A DNA stretch of 37,324 nucleotides, taken from NCBI GenBank assembly GCA_038209155.1, contig JBBQYA010000019.1:1-37324 (forward strand). Reading direction: 5' to 3'. Shown piece by piece: positions 1 through 8,261 of the stretch (position 1 is its first letter; every line of letters begins with the position of its first letter). The position numbers and the translations under genes are program-made. The notes under the pieces were generated by a model that was not told the origin of the DNA, did not search any database, and saw only the letters and a list, made by a program, of their open reading frames with translations. Origin of the DNA: JBBQYA01 sp038209155. GTDB lineage: Bacteria; Bacteroidota; Bacteroidia; Sphingobacteriales; Sphingobacteriaceae.

Positions 1-81
1 GACATCAGATATGTACTTTTTGTAATGGATAAATATGCAGATGCAGGATATCTTTTACAAGAAATGGATATCAGAAAATAA
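1..81 (+). CDS. C-terminal fragment of an unidentified protein
   Basis: The window opens inside a reading frame that encodes about 26 residues, ending ...LLQEMDIRK, and stops at TAA 79-81. The 5' part lies outside the window. A strong intrinsic terminator follows 30 bases later, which supports this being the true end of a plus-strand gene. The fragment is too short to assign a family. Confidence 0.55.
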   Translation, partial: DIRYVLFVMDKYADAGYLLQEMDIRK

Positions 82-110
82 AATTTTATTTTTCTTAGTT
101 TAAAATTAAA

Positions 111-136
111 AAGCCTCCGATTTGGAGGCTTTTTTT
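111..136 (+). terminator. Intrinsic terminator after the partial gene
   Basis: A perfect 8-bp stem AAGCCTCC (111-118) / GGAGGCTT (124-131) with a 5-base loop runs directly into a T tract (130-136). It ends the transcript of the fragment at 1-81. The T/G-rich repeat array begins about 10 bases further on. Confidence 0.9.
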
Positions 137-145
137 ATGAAGAAT

Positions 146-618
146 TGTTTTTCTATTTGAATTGGTGTTCTTTTTTTTTTGAGGATTTGTATTCTTGTTT
201 TTTGTGGATTAGTATTCTTGTTTTTTGTGAATTTGTGTTCTTATTTTTTGTGGATTTGTGTTCTTGTTTTTTGTGGATTGGTATTCTTGTTTTTTTGAGG
301 ATTGGTGTTCTTGTTTTTTTGAGGATTTGTGTTCTTATTTTTTGTGGATTGGTCTTCTTGTTTTTTTGAGGATTGGTGTTCTTGTTTTTTTGTGGATTGG
401 TATTTTTGTTTTTTGTGGATTTGTATTCTTGTTTTTTGTGAATTTGTGTTCTTATTTTTTGTGGATTGGTGTTCTTGTTTTTTGTGGATTTGTATTCTTG
501 TTTTTTTGAGGATTGGTGTTCTTGTTTTTTTGAGGATTTGTGTTCTTATTTTTTTGAGGATTGGTGTTCTTGTTTTTTGTGGATTTGTATTCTTGTTTTT
601 TTGAGGATTGAAGTTCTT
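146..618. repeat. Tandem array of about 20 degenerate 23/24-bp T/G-rich units
   Basis: Each unit consists of a run of six or seven T, then GTGG or GAGG, then ATT, then (T/G)GT(A/G), then TTCTT(G/A). I count 19 clear units plus one degraded unit at the left edge. The GAGG variant always carries seven T or more (24 bp); GTGG and GTGA usually carry six (23 bp). The TTCTTA ending occurs only in TGTG units. The plus strand is almost entirely T and G. Long open frames in all three plus-strand frames result from the lack of A and C; they give low-complexity Phe/Leu/Cys/Val strings and should not be called genes. Confidence 0.93.
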
Positions 619-650
619 TAGTATTCCTTATAATGGTGTATTAAAAATAA

Positions 651-763
651 TTTGGGCGTTTAATCCAGCTTTCCGCTATATCTTTTTTTGCTAAGAAAAA
701 CCTCTGTGTTATATGTTTCATAAACAAGCAAAAAAAGGATGCCGCTTCAATCTGGAACGCAGG
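651..763. repeat. Palindromic element, probably a dispersed Bacteroidota repeat
   Basis: The segment folds as an imperfect long palindrome. GCGTT (656-660) plus CCAG (665-668) is exactly complementary to 752-760. Inside that, ATCTTTTTTTGCT (680-692) pairs with AGCAAAAAAAGGAT (727-740) with one mismatch or bulge. The blocks GGGCGTT, CCAGCTTTCCGCTATATC and GGATGCCGCTTCAATC resemble an intergenic element I recall as recurring in Bacteroidota genomes; that recollection is not verified here. No ORF is present. Confidence 0.55.
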
Positions 764-898
764 AAAATTATCAATTTAATGGAAGCTCTCTTTTGTCATA
801 TATAATAAATGTTTTTTGTCGCCCAGAGGTTAGCGAATGATCTTATCCAAAAGATAGAAAAAGCCTCAAGTTTTTTTAATTAATAAATAGGAGAAAAA
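764..898. other. AT-rich spacer downstream of purM
   Basis: This stretch lies between the palindromic element and the stop of purM. I see no gene and no clear terminator hairpin. An A-rich/T-rich segment around 857-882 could help end the purM transcript, but it does not form a convincing stem. Confidence 0.4.
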
Positions 899-2068
899 TC
901 AATAAACAATTTCTTCCCCTTCATGCATTATCGTCAGCCGCTTCGCATCCGATTTTTCGACCCTTCCAATGATTTTTGCCTCTACTCCAAAGCTTTTAGA
1001 AATTGAAATTAAATCATTTGCTATTTCTTGCCCAACATACAATTCCATTCTATGTCCCATATTAAACACCTGAAACATCTCTTTCATTTCTGTTTTAGAT
1101 TCTTCTTGTATCATTTGAAACAAAGGAGGAATTGGAAATAATTGATCTTTTATAATATGCAACTGATCTACAAAATGTAAAACTTTGGTTTGTCCACCAC
1201 CACTGCAATGAATAATTCCTCCAATTTGATCTCTATATCTTTTTAGAATTTCAGCTATGATTGGCGCATAAGTTCGAGTAGGAGAGAGCACCAATTTTCC
1301 TGCATCTATGTCTACATTAGTAATACCTTGAGTTAGTTTTTTGCTTCCTGAATAAATCAAAGATGAATGTATAGAATTATCAAAACTCTCTGGAAATTTA
1401 GAAGCAAGATAATTAGAGAAAACATCATGCCGAGCAGAGGTTAAACCATTACTACCCATTCCTCCGTTGTATTCTTTCTCATAATTAGCTTTACCGAAAG
1501 AAGCAAGACCTACAATTACTTGGCCTGCGGCAATTTTTTCATTGGTGATTACTTCTTTACGTTTCATTCTACAAGCCACGGTAGAATCTACAATAATGGT
1601 TCTTACAATATCTCCAACATCTGCTGTTTCACCGCCGGTAGAATAGATTCCTATTCCTAAACTCCGCAATTGAGCAAGAAAGTTTTCAGTTCCATTAATG
1701 ATTTCTGCAATCACCTCACCCGGAATTAATTGTTTATTCCTACCAATAGTAGAAGAAAGCAAAATATCTTGAGTTGCTCCCACACACAATAAATCATCTA
1801 AATTCATAACAATTGCATCTTGAGCTATCCCTTGCCAAACAGAAATATCTCCTGTTTCTTTCCAATACATATAAGCTAAAGAAGATTTTGTACCTGCACC
1901 ATCCGCATGCATAATATTGCAATAAGCAGGATCGCCTCCCAATATATCTGGAATAATTTTGCAAAATGACTTTGGAAAAATCCCCTTATCTATATTTTTT
2001 ATAGCTGCATGTACATCCTCTTTAGTGGCAGAAACTCCTCTCTGCATATATCTAGATGAATTATTCAT
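899..2068 (-). CDS. purM: Phosphoribosylformylglycinamidine cyclo-ligase (AIR synthase), Bacteroidota-type
   Basis: This cytosolic purine biosynthesis enzyme closes FGAM to aminoimidazole ribonucleotide using ATP. The 389-residue protein has the two-domain AIR synthase layout. HADGAGTK (about 54-61) corresponds to the nucleotide/substrate loop written DGVGTK in the E. coli enzyme. MNLDDLLCVGA and STGGETADV match the conserved VNDL...GA and GGETAE segments. GL.S.G and SNGLTSARHDVF lie mid-protein, and the C-terminal domain has SGGGQTK and FNMGHRMEL. It is longer than the ~345-residue proteobacterial PurM, as I would expect for the divergent Bacteroidota branch. It is monocistronic with its own promoter. 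A more distant AIR-synthase relative is possible but less likely. Confidence 0.88.
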   Translation of the reverse strand: MNNSSRYMQRGVSATKEDVHAAIKNIDKGIFPKSFCKIIPDILGGDPAYCNIMHADGAGTKSSLAYMYWKETGDISVWQGIAQDAIVMNLDDLLCVGATQDILLSSTIGRNKQLIPGEVIAEIINGTENFLAQLRSLGIGIYSTGGETADVGDIVRTIIVDSTVACRMKRKEVITNEKIAAGQVIVGLASFGKANYEKEYNGGMGSNGLTSARHDVFSNYLASKFPESFDNSIHSSLIYSGSKKLTQGITNVDIDAGKLVLSPTRTYAPIIAEILKRYRDQIGGIIHCSGGGQTKVLHFVDQLHIIKDQLFPIPPLFQMIQEESKTEMKEMFQVFNMGHRMELYVGQEIANDLISISKSFGVEAKIIGRVEKSDAKRLTIMHEGEEIVY

Positions 2069-2091
2069 AAATTACTATTTTTTTGACGAGA

Positions 2092-2119
2092 CAAAAATAC
2101 TGTTTTAAGAAGATGCAAA
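2092..2119 (-). promoter_or_regulatory. Bacteroidota-type promoter of purM
   Basis: Read on the minus strand, TTTG (2116-2119) is followed by a 16-base spacer and TATTTTTG (2092-2099), matching TAnnTTTG. The -7 box ends 24 bases before the purM ATG, leaving a very short 5' UTR. Confidence 0.65.
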
Positions 2120-2257
2120 ACTAGCTTTAAGTCTTAATGATTTTTTTATATTAATGAACCTTAGTGTTTTTAAATCCTAAAAAAAGTTTGATTTGAATTT
2201 TAATTTGATTAATCATAAAACACTTAAAACTTAACCTCAAAATAATACCTTTAAAAC

Positions 2258-2291
2258 ACAAAAGGCACAAAAATTAAATTGTGCCTTTTGT
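2258..2291 (-). terminator. Intrinsic terminator of the PorE-like gene
   Basis: A perfect 13-bp stem, ACAAAAGGCACAA (2258-2270) / TTGTGCCTTTTGT (2279-2291), has an 8-base loop. On the minus strand a short T-rich tail follows. It sits 10 bases after the stop of the lipoprotein gene. Confidence 0.75.
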
Positions 2292-2300
2292 TTAAAATAA

Positions 2301-4427
2301 TTATTTTTTCTTTTTTACAGAATCCACTTTACTAGGTGGCACAGCGCCTGGAGGCATGGTTTGTATCACAGGTTTATCACCTGGTCTTGTGCCTGCTGGC
2401 ATCTGAATGATTTTTGGTTTATTATCCACTGGCGGAGTTACAACAGTTGGTTTCGGAGGCTGAACATTCGTTTTTCTCTTTACAGGAACTTTTTGTTCAA
2501 TTACTTTCGCTTTCACTTTCGGAACATAATCTTCGGAAAGCACGCTGAATTCTGTTCTTCTATTTACTTGATGTTGTTCTTCAGTACATTCTACCCCATC
2601 TTTACATTCATTTAATAATCGAGATTCTCCATATCCTTTGGCACTCATTCTTTCCTTTTCAATATCTTTAGAAATTAAATAATCAACAACAGATTGCGCT
2701 CTACGTTGAGATAATTCTAAGTTATAGGCTGAGTCTGCTCGTGAATCTGTGTGGGAAGATAATTCTATAGTAATATTTGGATTATCGTTTAATGTTTTTA
2801 CTAAAGTATCTAATGTAACGATAGATTCAGAACGTAAATCTGCTTTGTTTAAATCGTAATAAATTCCTTTTAATACAATCACAACTGGTATTGGAGCCAA
2901 TTTGAAATTAACTAAAAAGTCTTTTGATTCTTTCATTCCATCTGTAGTTAAAGAACCCACATCACCAAAAAACTTACTTCTTTGAGCATTTAATTCATAA
3001 GTTGTTCTTCTATTCAATTTCATTTTATAATAACCTTTTGCATCGGTTACTGTGCTTATTTCACTTCCATCACTTCCTCTCAAAGTAACTTTCGTATCTG
3101 GAAGTACTTTATTATTACCTGCGTGAAAAGCTTTTCCTTCTACATTAAATAAAAATGGAATAGCAGTGGCAGAATAAATATCATCATCACCTTTTCCACC
3201 TATTCTGTTGGAGGCATAATATCCTTCTTCTTTATTTTCATCTAAGATTAATCCGAAATCATCTGCTGTAGAATTCATCGGGAATTTTAGATTATTCGCA
3301 TCTTCAAATTCTCCTTCTGTAAAATCTGAAGAATAAATATCTAATCCTCCTGCACCATCTCTGCCATTACTCGCAAAATATAGTGTTCCACTTTTGTGAA
3401 TAAAAGGGAAAACATCGTCGCCAGAAGAGTTAATTGAACTTCCTAAATTTTCTACGGTTCCAAAACCAGTTCCAGTTTTAGTTGCTTTATAAATATCTTT
3501 TCCACCATATCCACCTGGAATGGTAGAAGAGAAATATAATATGTTTCCGTCTGATGAAATGGAGGGATGTCCAAAAGTAGCAGTCGTATCTGTTCCATCT
3601 ATTTTTACCAAAGTAGGAAGAGACCAATTAGCACCGTCAAAAATAGTAGCATAAATTTTGCATTCCGATTCTTTTCCTTTATTTCCATTACACTGAGTGT
3701 AATAAAGTGTGCTAGAGGCAGCATCGTAAGAGCTTACACCTTCATTGAAACGCGTACTTAAATCCTTAGATAAAAGTGTTGCCTTTCCCCATCGGTTGCT
3801 TGTTCCTTTTTGTGCATTGTAAAGATTCAAATATCCTTTTCCTGTCCATTCATATAGGTTTTTTCCCTTTACAGGCTCTCGTGTAGAAGTAAAAATTAGT
3901 CCTTTATCAAAAAAAGCAGGAGCAAAGTCAGCCTCTTTAGTATTTAAAGTAGTTTCTGGAAAAACCTCGAAACTAGTTGGTTTCTTTTCCCATTCCATAG
4001 CATTCCGAACAGATTGAAGTCCTTTTCTACCGATAGAATCGTTTGGCATTTTCCGAACATATTCTTGAAATTGCTCTAAAGCAAGATCATTTTTTTCGTT
4101 GGTTAAATAAGCATTAGCCAAATATAAATTTGCAGTTGGTGTATCTAAACCAGACTTTACTGCTTTGTCATACCAAAGTTCGGCTTGCTTACTATTATTC
4201 ATTAATCGGTAGCTTTCAGCTATCTTGTAAGTAACCATTTGTTTTTCTTCTCGGCCCTTTACTTTACCTATTGCTTTTTTATATAGCTCGGCTGCGGTAA
4301 AATATTTAGAACTATTAAAGGCTTTATCGGCGGCAGTAGTTGCCATTTGCTGTGGTTTACAGGCGGTTAAAAACAAAATAGACGCAAAAATTGCAAAAAA
4401 TTGTTTTTTTAATAAAAACTTTATCAT
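2301..4427 (-). CDS. PorE-like lipoprotein: TPR, WD40-like propeller, carboxypeptidase-regulatory fold and OmpA domain
   Basis: The 708-residue protein has an N-terminal lipoprotein signal with lipobox LTAC (Cys23). Domains in order are TPR-like helices (about 30-130), PD40/WD40-like beta-propeller repeats (about 150-420, with recurring FxxxGxxIYF-like blades such as HPSISSDGNILYFSS), a carboxypeptidase-regulatory-like fold (about 424-500, ending TDAKGYYKMKL) and an OmpA C-terminal peptidoglycan-binding domain (about 520-632, with SSHTDSRADSAYNLELSQRR and NRRTEF). A Pro/Lys-rich tail (about 635-708) follows. This order matches PorE of P. gingivalis, which anchors T9SS to peptidoglycan. Bacteroidota carry several paralogues of this architecture, so PorE itself is not proven; T9SS cargo is encoded next door. 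Confidence 0.82.
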   Translation of the reverse strand: MIKFLLKKQFFAIFASILFLTACKPQQMATTAADKAFNSSKYFTAAELYKKAIGKVKGREEKQMVTYKIAESYRLMNNSKQAELWYDKAVKSGLDTPTANLYLANAYLTNEKNDLALEQFQEYVRKMPNDSIGRKGLQSVRNAMEWEKKPTSFEVFPETTLNTKEADFAPAFFDKGLIFTSTREPVKGKNLYEWTGKGYLNLYNAQKGTSNRWGKATLLSKDLSTRFNEGVSSYDAASSTLYYTQCNGNKGKESECKIYATIFDGANWSLPTLVKIDGTDTTATFGHPSISSDGNILYFSSTIPGGYGGKDIYKATKTGTGFGTVENLGSSINSSGDDVFPFIHKSGTLYFASNGRDGAGGLDIYSSDFTEGEFEDANNLKFPMNSTADDFGLILDENKEEGYYASNRIGGKGDDDIYSATAIPFLFNVEGKAFHAGNNKVLPDTKVTLRGSDGSEISTVTDAKGYYKMKLNRRTTYELNAQRSKFFGDVGSLTTDGMKESKDFLVNFKLAPIPVVIVLKGIYYDLNKADLRSESIVTLDTLVKTLNDNPNITIELSSHTDSRADSAYNLELSQRRAQSVVDYLISKDIEKERMSAKGYGESRLLNECKDGVECTEEQHQVNRRTEFSVLSEDYVPKVKAKVIEQKVPVKRKTNVQPPKPTVVTPPVDNKPKIIQMPAGTRPGDKPVIQTMPPGAVPPSKVDSVKKKK

Positions 4428-4476
4428 TGATTGGGAATAGATTATAGGGTCAAAATTTATAAAAAAGGCTTAAATT

Positions 4477-4505
4477 CAAATATAGATTAATTTTTGAAAA
4501 CCAAA
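4477..4505 (-). promoter_or_regulatory. Bacteroidota-type promoter of the PorE-like gene
   Basis: On the minus strand, TTTG (4502-4505), a 17-base spacer and TATATTTG (4477-4484) give a full TTTG/TAnnTTTG promoter. It predicts a 5' UTR of about 40 bases ahead of the ATG at 4427. Confidence 0.7.
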
Positions 4506-4540
4506 TACAAATAAAATAAAGCGTCAATTTTAGCATAAAC

Positions 4541-4573
4541 AAAAAAAAGCTCCCCTATTCAGAGGGAGCTTTT
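4541..4573 (-). terminator. Intrinsic terminator of the lectin gene
   Basis: A 10-bp stem AAAAGCTCCC (4545-4554) / GGGAGCTTTT (4564-4573) has a 9-base loop. On the minus strand it is followed by a run of T from the A tract at 4541-4548. A smaller GTGCC/GGCAC hairpin lies at 4577-4588 between it and the gene. Confidence 0.88.
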
Positions 4574-4613
4574 ACTGTGCCAAGGCACTACTTTTTAAAC
4601 TTAAAGAAAAAAA

Positions 4614-5936
4614 TTAATTTTGTTTGTTGAATTGTTTTACCTCCATTGTTTTACCAAAAGAATCAATTAATTGAACCATAAAAGTTCCGGTGGTAAGATT
4701 ATTAAGATCAAGATTGATCGTGTTATTTCCAGAAATCAAATCAAAATTTGTATGGATTACTTTTTTACCCGATATATCAAATACAATGATAGTAGCTGTT
4801 TCTTCTTTAGTAGAATTTAGATCAATATTTAATTCAGAAGAAGCAGGCACTGGATATAGTACAAATTTACTTATTGTTGATAAAGCTTTACCGTTTTCAA
4901 AAGATAAAACAGTAGAGTACGAAAATTTACCATCGAAATCTGTTTGTTTAATTCTGTAGTAAGAAATTCCTAAAAGTGGAGCTACATCTAAAGAATTGTA
5001 AGATAAACTTGAAGAACTATTTCCTGCACCTTTTACTTTTGCAACTTCTGCAAAAGATTTTCCATCTTCACTTCTTTCCACGGTAAAGAAATCATTATTT
5101 CTTTCCGATGCGGTCACCCAATTTAAAGAAGCATAATTTTTTTCTGTTTTGGCAATTTTAAAAGAAGACATTTGAACTGGTAGTGGACCGAAATAAACTA
5201 CGCTTAGGTTAGACACTTCTTGTAAATTCTTAGATCCACCAGTTGAACCAGTGATTCCCCAAAATATATTTGCATTATTGTTGAATATTGTATTAACAAT
5301 ATCATTAGTATAAGTGATTCTTCTAGATCCATCAAAGTCAATGGCTAAAACTTTAGAAACATGATCCCAAGTAATCATAACTGAGTAGCGGATGCTATCT
5401 TCAACATTTGCTTTAGTTGCGTGCATTTGAACAGCTGGAGCTAATAAAGGAAAACCTCTTGTACCTCGTGTATCTCCATTCTGAACCAATGCCACATGAT
5501 CAAAGATTGGATCATTTGTGTTTCTGTAGGTATCAAATTCAATAGCTAAAGAAGTAGAAAAATTATTTGCACAATTAGCACTTGCAGCACTTGCATAACA
5601 ACTAGTTCCAATGCCAAAACCTAAACCTTCTCCATTATTACCTATCATGGTAGTTGTAGGCGTGTTTCCTTGTATTACAAAAGCAGCACCATCGCCCCCA
5701 ATATCATTATTGCCTAAATACAAATCGTAGTTAATCATAAATGAATTGCTATTTAGATCAACCATTGTATTGCTCCATACTGCACCAGCTATATTATTTT
5801 GATTGCTAGTTAATCGATAAGAGTTTGGTAAAGTTGGTGTGCTCGTGTTAGCAGCATTTCCTGCAATTGTATACGTTTGAGCTTGAGTAGTAGAGAGAGC
5901 AATAATTAGAGATACTGTTGTTAATAAAGTTTTCAT
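4614..5936 (-). CDS. Secreted L-type lectin-domain protein with T9SS type-A sorting domain
   Basis: The 440-residue protein starts with a cleavable signal peptide (MKTLLTTVSLIIALSTTQAQ). Residues about 20-255 form an L-type (legume-like) lectin jelly roll, shown by GGDGAAFVIQ, EGLGFGIG and SLAIEFDTYRN followed by DHVALVQNGD, the usual metal/sugar-site strands. LPVQMSSFKI starts a fibronectin-like linker (about 260-350) of the kind that often precedes sorting domains. The C-terminus (about 358-440; YPVPASSELNID, VFDISGKKV, TGTFMVQL) is a T9SS type-A sorting domain. It is predicted to be exported across the outer membrane and released or attached to the surface. The glycan bound is unknown. It has its own terminator, and the PorE-like lipoprotein follows on the same strand. 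Confidence 0.85.
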   Translation of the reverse strand: MKTLLTTVSLIIALSTTQAQTYTIAGNAANTSTPTLPNSYRLTSNQNNIAGAVWSNTMVDLNSNSFMINYDLYLGNNDIGGDGAAFVIQGNTPTTTMIGNNGEGLGFGIGTSCYASAASANCANNFSTSLAIEFDTYRNTNDPIFDHVALVQNGDTRGTRGFPLLAPAVQMHATKANVEDSIRYSVMITWDHVSKVLAIDFDGSRRITYTNDIVNTIFNNNANIFWGITGSTGGSKNLQEVSNLSVVYFGPLPVQMSSFKIAKTEKNYASLNWVTASERNNDFFTVERSEDGKSFAEVAKVKGAGNSSSSLSYNSLDVAPLLGISYYRIKQTDFDGKFSYSTVLSFENGKALSTISKFVLYPVPASSELNIDLNSTKEETATIIVFDISGKKVIHTNFDLISGNNTINLDLNNLTTGTFMVQLIDSFGKTMEVKQFNKQN

Positions 5937-6456
5937 TTTTTTTTCTTTTGAATAGTTAAAAAGTATGATTCAAAAGTGCAGCAAATAGCAAAGCATGTAA
6001 ATACGAGCAAAAGCGTATTTTTCAATGCGTAGAATTGCACATTAATGGAATAAGTAATTCTACTGATAACTTGCTATTCAGAATAAATAGCAATAAAGAA
6101 TTATGTGTAAAAACTCCATTAAACTATCAAAATAGCATATTTTTTACTTAGACCCAACTAAGTAAAATGCTTAAAGCTGTTTTATAAATTTAATTTTTTT
6201 TGAAATCTTTAAAAATGGAACTATTGCAGATTTTTAGAAAAAGAAAAAAAAAGCTCTTTTTTTCTGCCAAAATTTGAATGTAAAATAATGGATATTTAAA
6301 AGCTTACTATCCATTATTGAGTAAGACAAATAGAATTGATATTTTATTTGCCTCCAAAACAAAATCAAAATACTTTGCTATTGATCAACTTATATCTTAA
6401 TCATTAATAGAAATGAAAAAATTATTTAATCAATATAGATAATGACAGATTGACAA
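5937..6456. other. Gene-free AT-rich region between manC and the lectin gene
   Basis: These 520 bases hold no convincing gene. A 7-bp hairpin AAATACG (5999-6005) / CGTATTT (6014-6020) lies in the presumed lectin 5' UTR. A 9-bp A/T-only inverted repeat spans 6242-6265. The lectin promoter must be here, but I see no complete TTTG/TAnnTTTG pair; CACTTTTG read on the minus strand near 5971-5978 is the nearest match. Confidence 0.4.
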
Positions 6457-7542
6457 TTAGATGTATTTCTCTCCTAAATTCTTTTTCACATCTGCTACTA
6501 TTTGTTTAATCTGTTGTTCTTCTGTTTTTTTGCACACTAAAAGCACATTATCAGCTTCTACCACTATAAAATCATGCAATCCTTGTAATATTACCAATTT
6601 ATTAGCTGGCACACTTACCATACAATTAGAAGAATCGTACATCATCACTTTATCCGAGCCAATCACGGCATTGCCAACATAATCTTTTTCTTGAATGGTA
6701 TATAGTGAACCCCAAGTTCCCAAATCAGACCAGCCAAACTCGGAAGGCATTACAAATACATTTTCCGCCTTTTCCATTATGCCATAGTCAATACTAATAT
6801 TTGAGCATTGCGAATAGGCCATTTTAATAAATTCCGTCTCACCTGAAGTATGGTAGAATTTACGACCATCCATAAATAAATCATGCATCTCAGGTAAATA
6901 TTTTTCAAACGATTCTAAAATACTAGTTGCACTCCAAATAAAAATGCCAGCATTCCATAGAAAATCTCCACTTTGAATAAAAGTATTGGCAATTTCTAAG
7001 GTAGGTTTTTCGGTAAATGTTTTCACTCGGTGAAAATCATTACCCAAAAGCTGATCGGTATATTGAATGTAACCGTAACCTGTATCAGGTCTGGTAGGCA
7101 TTATACCTAATGTAAGCAAGCAATTATGCTCTTTTGCAGTATTCAATCCTTTTTCGATAGATTGGATAAAATTATTTTCATCTAAAATTAAATGATCCGA
7201 AGGCGCAACTATTATGGTAGCATTCTTATCCATCTTATTTATTTTAAAACATGCATAAGCAATACATGGAGCAGTGTTTTTTGCTACAGGTTCGCCCAAA
7301 ATCTGATCATTCGCCAAATCTGGTAATTGGTCATTTACCAACTTTCTGTAATATTCATTCGTTACAACGAATATATTCTCTTTCGGACATACCTTTAAAA
7401 AACGTTCGTAAGTCTGTTGAATAAGGGTTTTACCTGTGCCTAATATATCTATAAACTGTTTCGGATGAGTGGTTTTGCTTACCGGCCAAAATCTACTTCC
7501 AATACCACCAGCCATGATTACTACATAAGTTGATTGATCCAT
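6457..7542 (-). CDS. manC: Mannose-1-phosphate guanylyltransferase
   Basis: This enzyme makes GDP-mannose from mannose-1-phosphate and GTP in the cytosol, feeding polysaccharide and glycan synthesis. The 361-residue protein shows the nucleotidyltransferase signature GGIGSRFWPVS near the N-terminus, HPKQF, the metal-binding PSDH, FTEKP, the NAGIFIW strand and FGWSDLGTWGSL. It is the short single-domain type without the C-terminal phosphomannose isomerase cupin of the ~470-residue bifunctional enzymes. It stands alone between two long gene-free stretches, so no sugar-operon context is visible. Symbol manC or manC1 fits; the substrate could in principle be another hexose-1-phosphate. Confidence 0.92.
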   Translation of the reverse strand: MDQSTYVVIMAGGIGSRFWPVSKTTHPKQFIDILGTGKTLIQQTYERFLKVCPKENIFVVTNEYYRKLVNDQLPDLANDQILGEPVAKNTAPCIAYACFKINKMDKNATIIVAPSDHLILDENNFIQSIEKGLNTAKEHNCLLTLGIMPTRPDTGYGYIQYTDQLLGNDFHRVKTFTEKPTLEIANTFIQSGDFLWNAGIFIWSATSILESFEKYLPEMHDLFMDGRKFYHTSGETEFIKMAYSQCSNISIDYGIMEKAENVFVMPSEFGWSDLGTWGSLYTIQEKDYVGNAVIGSDKVMMYDSSNCMVSVPANKLVILQGLHDFIVVEADNVLLVCKKTEEQQIKQIVADVKKNLGEKYI

Positions 7543-8261
7543 TTCTTATAATGTGTTTTTTTTTGTTACCATTTGAATACAAAAAACAAATAAAACCATT
7601 GATTCCTATTCAAAAGCAAATCTATTGTAATTAATAATATATGAGTATCCGTTTAAAACTAATTTTTAAAATTTAGTAAAAAGGGTAATGAAAATTTGGG
7701 TAATCTTTAAAGCATTCTTCTTTATCATTTTTTAAAAAGAAACAAAAAGGCTACCCTGTATTTCTTGAAAAAAGAAAGTTTGTTTCTTTTATTGATATTT
7801 ATAGTGAAAAATCATTTTAAATTAAAAGCGTCATGAATTTTGGATGATTATCAATTTTTAAGTTTTATTGATATTTTAATATAAAAATCATTTTCAGATC
7901 TAATCCATCATTATATATTCTTTTTTATTTGAAAACTAGAAAAAAATGCCGCTTTACTTAGAAATAAGAAGTTCTACTATTTAATTATAAAACTTAAAGT
8001 CATATTGTTTAGTTTCAAATAGGATTTATTTATTTAAAAATCTTTCAAAATTTTATTTGATATGAAGTTTAAAAACACGACATTCGCGGAAACTGTAAAA
8101 ATATTGCTTAAAAACTAAGCATACATTCTCAGAGAAATAACAGTCGTCTAATTACTCAAAAAAAATTTATTGAATAAAAAGATGATAAATAAGCTTTATA
8201 GTTTATTAAAAAAAGTTAATTTTAGATTGATATTAATTAAAAGTAGAACACCCAATCATAG
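7543..8261. other. Long AT-rich divergent intergenic region between manC and recQ
   Basis: About 720 bases separate the divergent manC and recQ genes. I see no ORF with gene-like character; a possible 18-codon ORF at 8062-8118 has no supporting feature. The segment holds a 32-bp imperfect direct repeat (7787-7818 and 7863-7894, 27 of 32 identical) that includes the block TTTTATTGATATTT. Promoters for both genes should lie here, but no full consensus was found. Confidence 0.4.

Noticed and set aside
145..604. Three long overlapping plus-strand ORFs with hydrophobic, Phe/Leu/Cys-rich translations
   Set aside because: They are open in all three frames because the tandem repeat lacks stop-forming bases. 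The translations are repeats of one low-complexity pattern, and the unit lengths of 23 and 24 bp do not keep a single frame.
146..618. CRISPR array
   Set aside because: The units are contiguous with no unique spacers, the unit is not palindromic, and no cas gene is present.
8062..8118. 18-codon ORF upstream of recQ
   Set aside because: It is too short, with no start signal or conservation evidence available from one sequence.
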